64,000 nucleotides of DNA from Bimuria novae-zelandiae CBS 107.79 (taxonomy: Eukaryota; Ascomycota; Dothideomycetes; Pleosporales; Didymosphaeriaceae). A program made the translations under genes and the position numbers. The DNA lies in contig ML976660.1 of assembly GCA_010015655.1 (NCBI GenBank), forward strand, positions 720,252-784,251, read 5' to 3'. Shown here in pieces: positions 12,147-23,107 of the stretch; within the stretch, counting starts at the first letter, position 1; every line of letters begins with the position of its first letter. The notes beneath the pieces are model-generated. The model was given only the letters and a program-made list of their open reading frames with translations, had not been told where the DNA came from and did not search any database.

Positions 12147-14240
12147 GCTTGCTTTTATGTCTATTAACCTAATTATTTAATGCCAGTAGAGGTGCTCTGC
12201 CTAGCACTTAGCATTAACTTCTAGCCTATATAAAGGTAGCCGGCAAAGCGTATAGCTATAATAAGTACGCGGTGGGCGTTAAGAGCTATAAGATAACCTT
12301 ATATTACCTATAACTTATGCTAGAGGTGTCCGGGATTAGAGCTTTTTATTAGTTATACGTCTAGCTGCCGCGTAATTAACATAGCTTTTGCCCTCCGCAA
12401 ATAGCTTTGTAGATGTATGTAAGCTGCCGAAGTTGCCCTCTCTGCTAGCGAGTACGTCGTCAGGTCGCTTACGCTTGTTTGAGCCTCGAGTAGGGCGGCC
12501 ACCTCGCTTAAAGAGCTATTTAATAAGCTTGTATAGGAACTTCTTGTAGCCAGAGCGTTTGGCGGAGTCGCGAGAGGAGTACAAGGAGAGTCTATAGCAA
12601 TTATTAAGCGTTAGATCTAGCAGAAAGTACTAGAGCGGGCGCTAGGTACGCTGGCAGACCTACTAAACAAAGTAGTAGCTTTTTATTTAGTTAAAGCGAT
12701 TAACCTCGCTCTTATAGTAATTATAGTTATCTATTATTTAAGAGATACTTAGTAACTTAAGAGACTCGCTGCTAAAGGCTTTCTCGAAGAGTTTCTTATT
12801 ATTTAGAGCTATCTTAGAGCGTCGGCGGAGCTTTATAATAACCTAAGTTACTTATGGCGACTATCGTCAGCGGAGCATTAGCATGGTGTTAAGGGCAAAG
12901 TACTTACGCTTAGCGACAGTACTAGTAAAAAGAACGACCTAGTTATCTCTCTAAGCTGCCTAAAGCACCTGCCAACTCTACGAGAGCGCCTAGTAAGTAT
13001 CTCCCTACTCTAGCTTGCGCGTATAGTGTGTTTTAAGTTTTATTAGGTTACTATTAAAGTACTTCTTTAAGAGCTTTGCCTACGTGCAAGTGCTAATAGC
13101 TAGCGCCTTTACTTATAATTCTACTTCTACTATTGCCTTAAAAATCTCTTTTATTATTGTCTTTATCGTGCGGACTGTCCTAGCGCAGCCTACGCCTTTA
13201 GATTTAAGGTATTTAAGCATAGGGATAGTGTTAAAGAGATTATCGTCCTATATAATATAGAGATTTGGCGGAAAGAGGCGCTGGCCGGCAGCGTTTACGG
13301 CGAGTACGAGAGTAATAGGAACTAACTTTATAGGAGTAAAAGCTAGCGCGTTAGCAGGTAAGTTAAGTAAGTTAATAGGCCTTCGCCCTCTAGCATAAAA
13401 TAACTAGTTTAGAATTACTCTATTATTAGCTAAGCACTAGATCTTAAAGCCTTTAGGCGTAGGCTTTATTTTTATTATTATAACCTCGCTTGCGTGGCCT
13501 GTAAATCTCGTAATTATCTTATTAACGTAGAGGTGTACGCTAGGCGCCTAGTACTTAAAGCTACGCTTATAGAGCGTCTTTAAGAGATCCTATACTTAGC
13601 TAAAGGGAGACTTGAAGCTCTAGTTAACCTCTATATAATATAAGTAGCGATTAAGCTACTACTATCTCTCCTTTAACATGTAGTAATTAATCTTATGCCG
13701 AGGCGCTATCCTATAAAGCTTCTACTAGTATTTAACAAGCAAGGGCTCCCGGTAGACGCCTATATAAATAACAATGGCGAAGTACGTATATAGCTTGCTT
13801 AGAGAGGTAGGTTTCTATTAATAACGGTTAGGCGTTAAGGGCGCGTTAGCCTAAAGCTTTTTAGCATGCTAATTTATATAGTATGCAATCTAATTGACGA
13901 CGCCTATATTAAAAAATAAGTTAAATAAAGTAATAAGAGAGTTAAAATTTACATAGTTAGGTAAGAGAGCGCGTCTAAAAGTATGTAAATTATTAATTTT
14001 AAGCGGTTGCTATAAGGGTAGCGACTAAGTAGGTAAATTAGGCAAATCTCCTGCCTTTAGGCTATACTTTGTATATTTTACGAAGTTAGCATTATTACTT
14101 AATAGCGCTGTACGATTAGGCATAGTTGCATATATAAAAGCTTTTAAAAAAGGCGTGTTTTGGCTGGCAAACAAAAATTGCCTACATGACGACAAACATT
14201 TAGTGTTTTGATGTATTTGCATCTAATTGGCTAATAAGAT

Positions 14241-14277
14241 GTGGCCCGTGCCAGGGCGATGTTGGCCATGCGGGGGA
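14241..14277 (-). repeat. Right terminal inverted repeat (37 bp) of the piggyBac-like element
   Basis: Exact reverse complement of 11984-12020. It is followed by TA and then ordinary GC-balanced sequence; 14280-14551 holds no gene and is probably the 3' flank of the NmrA-like gene. Confidence 0.93.
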
Positions 14278-14551
14278 TAGGAGCGCGAAGGGGAAGCAGG
14301 ATTAGGATGATGGTACTGTGGCGCAAATTAAAGTCTTCGTTTTCTCGAGAAACAAAGGCCAGTACTGGAGCTGAGGCACCGCCGCCCGAGAACAGCGGAA
14401 TCATGAACGTGCGAAAGGAGGTAGCACGCTTGGAAACAATGACATGGAAGAAGAAGATAGGATTCGGTCTTACAACAATCCAAGCATGTTCATGTTCTAC
14501 ACATATTGGCATTGAGACGAGAGATTACCGGCCGGAATTCTCTGTACTAAA

Positions 14552-15508
14552 TTATTTCGGAACCACTGTGTCCTTGTTTTTCTCCAAGAACTGTCGGAAC
14601 GATGTGAGCGGAACTCCATGGCTCTTCATCTCATCCATATCAGCCAGCCCCTCTAGATTTTTCATGACTAGCTGTCCAAGCACAAACGGATTGTTCGCTT
14701 CCTTTTCATTCTCCTCCGGCGTGCGATAATGAACATCCAATTTCTTGCCGCTCGCCCTCTCAAGCTCGGCTACAATTTCCGCAACCGTGAGGTTCTCACT
14801 CACCACGTCCACAGGTTTACCGGTGTACTTGTCGGGATTGTTGAAAATCATGGCAGTGAAAGCGCCGATGTCATCGGGGTCCACAGTGGGAATGACCAAG
14901 TCTAGAGTGTAGCTGGTCACGAATTTACCCTCTGAGAGGCCGGGGTACATCATGTCGACGACGGGTAGCGTGACGTTGGTGTTGAACCAGCCTGCGCGGA
15001 TGGCGGTCCACGGGATACCGGATTTGCGGACGAGCTTCTCGACTGCGATCTTGCCTGTGACCGCAGGGGCGAGAACGGGGTGGTTGAATATTTTTTCGAC
15101 ATCGCTGTGGCTAAGACCGAGTTGCGTAGAGACGGCGAAGTGAGTTACGTCTGCTGCTTTGGCTGTGTCTAGCAGAATGCCTGCTTCACGGGTTTCTGAG
15201 TCATCGGTCCAGGAGGGCATTTGAGCGAGAAATACGGCATCACAGCCTTTGATGGCTGCCTCGATGCTAGGGTGACTTCAGCAGGAGGATCGGCAGGAGG
15301 TAGTTGCAGTGTTGACTTACGAAGCCGTATCGCTGAGGCTGCCTTGGTAAAGCGATACTCGCTCACTAAAGACTTTCAGGGCAATAGCACGCTCGGAGGT
15401 AGAGTCCGAAACGAATGCGTGAACGTTCCATCCGGATTTAGCCAGATGTTTGACAACGCTCTTGCCCTGAGAGCCGGTAGCGCGGGTTACAAGGGCTGTC
15501 TTTGGCAT
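14552..15508 (-). CDS. NmrA-like NAD(P)-binding protein
   Basis: Exons run from 15508 to 15321 and from 15266 to 14552 on the minus strand, with a 54-nt intron (GTAAGTC to CCCTAG), giving 300 residues. It belongs to the atypical short-chain dehydrogenase (NmrA/HSCARG-like) group, which act as redox sensors or small oxidoreductases; the fungal prototype represses nitrogen-regulated transcription. The Rossmann fold begins at residue 4 (TALVTRATGSQGKSVVKHL). The usual first glycine (T-G-A-T-G..G) is arginine here, which could weaken dinucleotide binding. Later blocks THFAVSTQLG, KIAVEKLVRKSGIPWTAIRA and DPDDIGAFTAMIFNNP are typical. It faces the Zn2Cys6 gene across two transposons, so the pair was probably once divergently transcribed. 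Its substrate and target are unknown. Confidence 0.85.
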
Positions 15509-15919
15509 CGTGGTAATGTGAGAAGGTTTCTGAAGACCTGCGAGGTTTTATCGGCAATGGAAATATATTCACTGAGAATTTGCTATCGAGACTGGTCCAA
15601 GATAGATGTAGGATATCTACCTTTATACCTATGGATGTCATCTTCTATATTTCTATGCGTATGAGTTCCGCTCCGCAGCTCTGAGGAGATCCGCGCTTCA
15701 TTCTCTGGAATTCCGCACCTCCGCATCTGGCTCGCGGGGCTGAGTGGAAGCCCGCGGACATACTTTGGACCCGAAAGGATAATAATTAATATGAATGTGC
15801 AAATATTAACGTAAGATACCCAGTCCTGGAATCGAATGTGAAGAAAAGGAAAGGGTTAAGGTAAGGCCAAGTCTCTTGGACAGTTGATTGGCTCCGCGAC
15901 CGAAAAAAGTGGGCGAGTA
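15509..15919. other. Promoter side of the NmrA-like gene
   Basis: About 410 bp of normal composition with no gene, ending at the TA where the first pogo-like element begins. Together with 20188-20257 it probably formed one divergent promoter of about 480 bp before the insertions. Confidence 0.5.
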
Positions 15920-18051
15920 CCGTGCCGAGACAGTCAGTGCGCAGAGACAAGCAATGCGCACCCCACAACAATCTATCCCCAACTTTGACGCGCCGCATCT
16001 CCAACAATATGGACCCGATTGAGGCCGCGGTTGCAGCGATCGAATCGCTAGAACTAGGAGAATCTTTTATATATAGAAATTGTAAAAAGATTTAGTGTGG
16101 TTCGCTCTACGTTAACGCGCAGGCACTAACGCGTTATAAAAGGACGCTAACTTACTAACTAAAATTACTAAAACCTTAATAACTAATAAGAGAAGGGGCT
16201 TCTATAGTATATATAATATTTTACTAAAAGAGGGCTACCTTTTACGCGGAGAATAATATAGAACTTTACATTAAAAATTACTAAAAAGGACGTCTTTATA
16301 TAATAGGTTAATTACTTTATTAGGCGCTACTGCAACTCCTTAATCTTATAATAAATAACTAGGCTAGATAGCAATCGCTATAACGCTAATTTAGGGGCAA
16401 AATATAAGCTTTACTTTAAGCTTTTATATAAGAAGATAGCGTAGTATGGCGTAGAGCCTTAGCATATCTATAATATGGACGAGAAAGGCTTCTTACTTAG
16501 CATCACGGGCAGGTTAAAAAGGATCTTTGATAGGCCTCTGTATAAGAGTCGCCAAGTCAGGCAATCTATCTAAGATAATAGCTATAAGTGGATCTCGCTT
16601 ATCGCATGCGTGTGCGCTAATAGATCTACTATTACTCTATTACTAATTTATTAATCTAACGCTAAGACTCTATAATTAAGCTAGATTAAAGAAATTAACG
16701 CTAACTTTTATAAAGTTTTTATTAGCTTATTAACCTCTAAATAGTTAAACAACGAGATAGGGCTTTAATAGCTTAAATAGGTATTTAATTACTATATAAA
16801 GAAGAAAACTAAAAAAGCTTAACGCGCATATTAACTTCTAATAATAAATAAGTATAAATTTTACGTTATAATAAATTTTATTAACTATTATAATAGTAAT
16901 AAGATCCTCCTAGCGATATTTTCCCCTTATTTAACTTATACGCTATAGCCTCTAGACGTCTATATATTTAAGTTTCTTTTTACTACCTATAGTAACGAGC
17001 TCTCTGCATATCTCTATAAAAGTTAAAACCTATTAATAATTACTAAAAGAGACTTCTTTATAATATTTTAGAGGGCATAGATAACGTTAGTTACGCTATA
17101 ATTAATTATTAGAGCTTTTAAGTATATAAGTATCTTGCCACTAGATCCTACGCCTATCCTTTATTAATTTAATAAAAATTACTCTCTAGAATAGAAATTA
17201 CGTAAAAGCTCTATATTAGTACTTAGCGCGTTAAATTAGCGTAAAATAGAATAACTTCTACGCTTTATAGTTAAGGATATCTTAATAAAAGAGACGCGCA
17301 AGCTTAGCTAAATAATATACTTAATTTTTATATAAAAGTAGCTTTTAGAGTATAAGAATTAGGGCCTATAAGATACTCTTATTAATTAGAGACAGCATTA
17401 GATAAAGAGCAAGACTCTACCTATTAAGTAGCAAGATAAGAGGTATAAAAAAGCTATTTTTTAGTCTCTTACTTGCGTATAGAGGGCGCGCGACTTGCTT
17501 AATTAATAAAAAGCAAAAAAATAATAATTATAACTCTAAAAAGAAGAGTAAAAAGAGATGTAGATAGTAAATAAATAGCTAAAAGCTTATTTACTATAAG
17601 AGAAGCGTATTACGCGTGTAGTAGTTAAAAATACGTAAGCTAAAGAGAAAGCTAATTAGGCTACTAAGTAACGCCTTTATTAATAGGCTTATAAGGCTTA
17701 ATAATAACTTTAGAAACGTCTTAAAATTACCTAAAAGGGAAGGTAAAGAGCTTTAAAAGCTACTTCTATAGTAACTAAGAGGAAAAAACCTATATTAGCA
17801 CCTACACGCGTTAATAAGGTAGTATTAGCGCTATAGACGCCCTTATTACGTAAGGGCTAAATAATTAAAATACTAAGTAAATATTTATAATTTAACTATT
17901 TAGTAAGTTACTATAGCTCTATAAGATCTTAACTCTAGAAAATCTCGTGATAATAGCTATTGTGGGCGTCTCTATAGCTTTATGTTGCTGGCCGGGCGAT
18001 CTTGTTGGGGTGCGCATTGCTTGTCTCTGCGCACTGACTGTCTCGGCACGG
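15920..18051 (+). mobile_element. pogo/Fot1-like DNA transposon, RIP-degraded (element 1)
   Basis: The element is 2132 bp, with 46-bp perfect terminal inverted repeats starting CCGTGCCGAGACAGTCAGTG, flanked by TA (15918-15919 and 18052-18053). A transposase starts at about 16009 with MDPIEAAVAAIESLE, typical of the N-terminal helix-turn-helix region of fungal pogo/Fot1 transposases. Further on, through many stops, the DDE_1 core is readable: NMDEKGFLLSITGR at about 16474, and PYLTYTL*PLDVYIFKFL at about 16925, the decayed form of the family's PHSTHxLQPLD block. The interior is extremely AT-rich, but the repeats keep normal composition. Non-functional as it stands. Confidence 0.88.
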
Positions 18052-18053
18052 TA

Positions 18054-20187
18054 CCGTGCCCGTGCACCTAACGCGCGCCGTCGGCCAACGCGCGGAATTG
18101 GCCCTAGTTATCACTAGCAAACTTGGGGCCGTAGAGTTATATATAATAGTTGTTATCACTAGATTTTCTAGTAGAGTAATCTATAGGCCTATGCGACAGA
18201 ATTTACTACTAAAATTTACGTAGTTAAAGTATTTTACGGCTATAGCTATTTACTATAGGTGCAGGTGCTAAGCACGGCTTATAAGTAATACTACTACTTT
18301 ATATAGCTACAGAACTACGTTTCTGCCTCTTTTTAACCCCTTATTACTATAAGGCCTTACGCTTACGTTTTAATATAGTCTAAGATCTATTTTAAGAGTC
18401 GTGCTACTATTTCTTGCATACTCTCTTAGCTTTACGCGTATTAATAGCTTAGCGCTTTTTTATACGCTTTCTCTCTTGCTCTTCCTTCTCCCTTGCTACT
18501 ATCTAGCGCTTCTCTTCTGTAATTTACTTCTTATATACTATAGTAGCAGCCTTTAACTTTCTTACCTCTTCTTTTTAGAACTCCTCCTCCTCTACCTTAC
18601 GCTTTACTAACCTCATCCGTGTGCGCGCTTCTCGAAAGGAGCGAGAAGTCCACATTATATACAGTCCCTAGTACTCGTAGTGTTATAGCAAAGCTAGAGG
18701 CTTGCCTTGCTTTTCTCGCTTCCTCTTAGTAGTAAGAGCGTCTATTAGACCTTTATTTTCGCTCCTTATAAGGGTGTTTTAGATAGCTATATAGTAGAGT
18801 AATTACTAAATAATTAATGCATCCTTCTCTATTACACCCCTTAACGCATGCCTTGCTACTTAATCTAGAACCCTTTACTATTCTCCTTTATAAATAGTAG
18901 CGTTAGAGTTACTATCTTTTATAGTCTTAGAGTCGCTATCCACAAACTTATCTAGTATAACGTTAGGGTTAAATAGGCTCACGCCCACTGCCTTAAAGGA
19001 GCTAAGTATATTTAATTTAGTAAAGCTAGCTACTTAGGCATCCTAAAATAGCGAGAAGAAGTTAGACTTCTTTACTAGTACTAGGCCTTTGTGCTTAAAG
19101 AGGCGCTCTCCTAGCTTCTTTAAGTATGCTATACTAAGAGGCTTAAATATTACTATATTAAGTGGCTAAAGCGTGTGCGTGCTATAAGGTAGATAGATAC
19201 TTATAAGAATCTTGTGCTAGTGGCAATACTCTAAAAACTCTTTAGTTAGGTAACTCTTATAGCTATTTACGAGTAATAGGCGGTACTTTCTTTAAGCTTT
19301 AGATGCAGTAAAGCGCTAGAACACCTATTATAGCTAAGTAAGGCCTAGGCCGTCGTTGCTCTAGCCACTAGGTAATACTCTAAAGAAGGCTATATATTCT
19401 CCCACCTTCACATCCTCCACCCAGGTGCTCTGAATATTCTGAGATTTAGCCAGATATATAAGGCCTAGAGGAAGAGCAGATCTATCCGCGCATACACATG
19501 CTATAAGGCTTACTTACTTATAATTACTATCCTATAGTATCTGCCTAAAGGGTTTCTTCTTAAATTAACGCTTACTAAAGATTCTCTTCTATTTACTAAT
19601 AGCTCTAATTATAAAGCCTTTTTTATCTATATTATATATGTGCGTAGGCTCTATCTTATAAAACTTAATTTTATTACGTAGCGCGTTATAGTATAGCTTA
19701 TACTTATTATTAGAGTTAGCGATATAGCGTTGCCAGTCTATAAATATAGTGAATTAAGACGTAAGCTTATTATTGTGATAATCTAGGAAGCGCGATACCC
19801 AGCTCTTAGAGACTTAATACCTAGCGATATTTAAGGCGAAATCTTAAACTATCTCTCTTATAAGTAGGAGGTGTTCTTTTATAAGCTTATCTATATACTT
19901 TATAAGCTCTGCCTCTTCCTGTAAGCTAAGGTTCTAACGCGTTACTATATCCTCTTAGTAAGAACGCGCACTAAGCTCTACTTTACGCGTTAAAATTAAG
20001 CAAACAACGCTATACTTTTAAGCTATTTTTATTTATAGGATTTTCTCTCCTAGAGGTATACTTTTTACTTCTACAACTGCTTCGTTAATGCCTATTATTA
20101 TTGTTATGCTGTGTTAGGATGAAAAAGTGTCATGTGGATGGTGTTCCGCGCGTTGGCCGACGGCGCGCGTTGGGTGCACGGGCACGG
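18054..20187 (-). mobile_element. pogo/Fot1-like DNA transposon, RIP-degraded (element 2)
   Basis: The element is 2134 bp, with terminal inverted repeats of about 44 bp starting CCGTGCCCGTGCACC and differing at one base, flanked by TA (18052-18053 and 20188-20189). The transposase reads on the minus strand. The segment around 19500-19400 still reads LPLGLIYLAKSQNIQSTWVE, and around 19250-19140 it reads EFLEYCHKHKILISIYLPYS, then THTLQPLNIVIFKPLS, the third-Asp region of DDE_1. Stops and AT-richness indicate RIP, with islands of normal sequence at about 18610-18680 and 19390-19500. It sits tail to tail with element 1 on a single shared TA and ends 70 bp before the next gene's start codon. Confidence 0.88.
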
Positions 20188-20257
20188 TAAGCACGCGTCT
20201 CATGTCTGTCCACCAAGTTCCACCAAGTTCCACCACTTGCACTCTACACATCTCAAT

Positions 20258-21681
20258 ATGCCTCCCGAACGTTTGCGAACTTCCAATCACCAAGGACGGC
20301 AGAAGTCATGCGCGGAGTGCGTCAAAGCGAAGCGGAAGTGCGATCTACAACAACCAAATTGCCTCCGCTGTACGAAACAGAGGCTAACATGCACATATCC
20401 GCCCCCACCTCGCACTGCAACTGTCGCCTCGACATCCCCTGATTCCGATGAAACTTTGATTGATAGCCTGTTCGACGATCCAGGTTTCGAGTTGCCTTTC
20501 GACCTGGACATAGCTATGGCACCGGATGTAGTCGCTGCGCCTGACGTGGAACTCCTGGAATCCGTGGCCGACTTCTCAGGGCCGATGAATAATTTAGAGC
20601 GTACCAATAATGCGCTTCGGAGCTTTGGAGGTGCGAAAGCTCACCCGGTACCCACAAGAATCGAAAGATTTCCTTCTGCAAAGACCTTTTCCGATCTAAT
20701 CGCGTCCGAGCTCTTCGAATCTCGTGTGGGTTATTCCTTAGAGCAATGGAAGTTGGCCCCTCGAATGATGGTCGAGATGAACTGCACTCCGTGGAGTCAT
20801 CCAAACTTGTACGAAGAGATAATGCCGCGGTCGATGCAAGGTGCACATACCCGTCTTCAGCACTGCGTCTCTTTGCATTGTTGACGTTTCTGGACAGATG
20901 CGTTCGCTGCGTGTGCGCTATACAACTCGCGGACCGAGGCCAATGCGAAATTCGTCCTGCGCCATATCACTGAACGTGCAAGCGAGCTTGTTGATCAACC
21001 GATCCCTACTTTACCAGCCGAGGTGATTGCACGAGCACATGCCGCCCTTCTGTACCAGGTCATGTTGATTTGCAGCGAAGATGTAAGTCCTACCTTCGGC
21101 CGGGACCAGAAGTTATCTCGTTCGGCCTCCATGTCGTACACCGCTGCAGGTCCTGCACTCGCCTCTAATCATTCCTACAGATCCGCTACTACGGTCAGAC
21201 TCACACTCTCTTGCCTCATTTGAGGGACCTTAGCCACTCGCTATATACTATCGTCCTCCAAGATCAGTCTAAGCACGAAGATCATTCCGGGTCTCTGCCA
21301 CTTTATCCCAGCTCTGCCGCGCGCATGGCCTGGCTATCATTCATATTCCGAGAATCTTGTCGACGCACCCTTCTCGCTGTGTGTCAGGCGGTATCCATTT
21401 GCACCCTCCTTCAGGGCGATTTCTACAGCTGCAACGATGCGATGGCAATTGGTAACCGAGTCACAATATCCGCTGCACTGTGGGAAGCCAAATCGCCGCT
21501 CGAATTTGCGATAGCCTGGAACGAGAAGAACCATTACCTTGTCAAAGAGTTGAATTTCACTGAAGTACTGAGATCAGCAGGTGCCAAAGATGTCGATGTG
21601 TTTGGACGGATGATGATGATTGGACTGATGGGGAAGGATGACGTGAGTGCATGGCTTCATTCAAAAGGAGGAAAGCTATGA
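20258..21681 (+). CDS. Zn2Cys6 binuclear cluster transcription factor
   Basis: Exons 20258-20840, 20898-21082 and 21181-21681 are in phase and encode 422 residues. Near the N-terminus is CAECVKAKRKC followed by C..C......C, the CX2CX6CX6CX2CX6C zinc cluster of fungal GAL4-type regulators, with a basic stretch KAKRK. No long fungal_trans domain is obvious; the rest resembles the short regulators that often sit beside secondary-metabolite or catabolic genes. I chose the ATG at 20258 (MPPERLRTS) because the only earlier in-frame ATG lies inside the transposon's terminal repeat. The start codon is 70 bp from element 2, so its native promoter has been displaced. The closely linked NmrA-like gene points away from it. 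Target genes are unknown. Confidence 0.85.
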
Positions 21682-21802
21682 CTGTGTATCTGGTCCGGTC
21701 CGGGTCTGCCTCATGGACGAATCCTGTGTGCCATTGTCCTTTGTATTGACCTTCTTGGGGTAAAACAGAACGGCTAGACGCTCATCTTCCCGCATATCAC
21801 CA

Positions 21803-21961
21803 TTACTCCTGCCTACCCTCGCGCTTCATGACCTTCGCTTCCTCTTCGCCGATCAACTCGTCGATCTGCTCCTCAAGGGACACCTTCCCATGATGACCAC
21901 GTCCGGCGATGGTATTTGTGCTACGAGCGCGGACTGTTTGTGATTGGTCTTGTGAGCTCAT
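21803..21961 (-). CDS. Small ORF, 52 residues, uncharacterised
   Basis: The ATG is at 21961-21959 and TAA at 21805-21803. The protein starts MSSQDQSQTVRARSTNTIAG and ends in a charged helix-like tail (SLEEQIDELIGEEEAKVMKR). Composition is protein-like: a polar N-terminus, a GRGHHG turn and an acidic/basic helix. A stop lies just upstream in frame, so this is the whole ORF unless it is spliced. The central codons are duplicated at 26301-26351. I do not recognise a family. Confidence 0.4.
   Translation of the reverse strand: MSSQDQSQTVRARSTNTIAGRGHHGKVSLEEQIDELIGEEEAKVMKREGRQE
21885..21935 (-). repeat. 51-bp dispersed repeat, copy 1 (inside the 52-residue ORF)
   Basis: Matches the reverse complement of 26301-26351 at 50 of 51 bases. 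On the coding strand it encodes RARSTNTIAGRGHHG. Confidence 0.9.
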
Positions 21962-23107
21962 TGGATTCTCTCATAGCGATATCGACGCCGTCCACTCGGA
22001 AGCAGAATGTTTGATCCCTGGTGGGAAGGAAACATTGTTTGCTTTGTGCAATACGCTCACGCCGAAGCTGCGCCGGAAAAGGATTGCTTCCGACTCTGCA
22101 CGCCTGGTCCTTGGTAGTAAACTCGGGATTGTGATTGGTTCTCTACAGGAAGTGCTGCCGGGCTGGGAAGGCGCATTGAATAAGACGTGTAGTGCAGTGA
22201 GAGTACCGTTGTCTATATGCTGTCAGTCCTTGAAGCAACTGTAGTGCAGTGTGATTGGTGAGAAGTGGCTTTGGTTGTCAGCGACGCTTCGTAAGCCACA
22301 GGAGGAAGAGACTCCAGATGTTCGCTATTACTTTGACACAAAAACAAGAGATGGATAGCATGCAAAGAATTCAATACGAGTAATAAACATAATGCTTGTT
22401 CTATAAGACAAAGTTTGCGCCGTACCGATGGAGGAATGTAAACAGCCCCAACGCCAATCATGCAATGTTCCACCCCGCTCGTGATAAAAGAATGTGAGTA
22501 GTTAGTCATGAGTCGTCTGTGCTAGTGTGAATGTCAAAGGTATTTACATGAAAGACGAAGTAAAAGAAAGAAAAGAACGACGAAGAAAGGAGGCGCCGTC
22601 AACAACGCGTGTAATAAAAGAGAGTGAGCAAATTTGCTGTAAATGAATGACTGTATGGAATAGAACGAATGCGCAAGAGATAAAGACTGTGGCAAAATGG
22701 TAAAAAATGACCAACAAAAAGACAGGACCGCCAAGAAATGACTGTGATGTGAGAGCGGTGTTCAAATGAGTGACTGAGGTGAGGGATTTACAGTAATCGG
22801 AAGTGGATCGAGGAAGGTATAAACAAGTGAAAAGGCAAGAATATACAAGAGGATGTAGAAAAGGATAAAGGACATGCGAAATTTGACGTTGAAAGTAACG
22901 AATGTACAAGAAATGTAGAAAGCGCCTACTGGAGGCGAAAATATGAACAAGAATGAAGGAGCGTAGGTTACAAAGGTCGGAAGCGCTACGTGGAGGCAGA
23001 AGTATGGGCAAGAAGAACGGAAGAGCCTTGGGTATAGTGTCGTAAGAAGCGAAACAAGTCGAAGTCGTCGCCGGCGTCAATGCATCGAAAGCGCATGGTC
23101 GTGACGC
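21962..23107. other. Intergenic; strongly purine-rich on the plus strand from about 22500
   Basis: No gene I can defend. Between about 22540 and 23080 the plus strand is dominated by A and G, which creates a long but low-complexity Phe/Ser/Leu-rich frame on the minus strand. This is more likely the 3' flank of the gene ending at 23108. Confidence 0.45.

Larger units (their letters stand above)
11984..14277 (-). mobile_element. DNA transposon with a RIP-degraded piggyBac-type transposase
   Basis: The element is 2294 bp, bounded by 37-bp perfect terminal inverted repeats (TCCCCCGCATGGCCAACATC...) and flanked by TA on both sides (11982-11983, 14278-14279). On the minus strand, between about 13640 and 13130, a frame broken by stops still reads ITRFTGHASEVIIIKIKPTP, then GFKI, and further on DDNLFNTIPMLKYLKSKGVG. 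These match the core of piggyBac (DDE_Tnp_1_7) transposases, where RFTGR.S, KPTP.GFK and DNLFTS.PL..L are hallmarks. The interior is very AT-rich with TAG/TAA stops throughout, as RIP produces. No intact ORF remains, so it is dead unless helped in trans. A TA target is unusual for this superfamily, which normally uses TTAA. Confidence 0.75.

Noticed and set aside
20132..20257. Upstream start for the Zn2Cys6 protein
   Set aside because: That ATG lies in the transposon's terminal repeat, so it cannot be the native start.
21909..22244. Plus-strand ORF of 111 codons
   Set aside because: Antisense to the more protein-like 52-residue ORF for part of its length and lacking any recognisable motif.
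22544..23080. Minus-strand ORF of 178 codons
   Set aside because: Product is low-complexity Phe/Ser/Leu caused by a purine-rich opposite strand; likely 3' flank.
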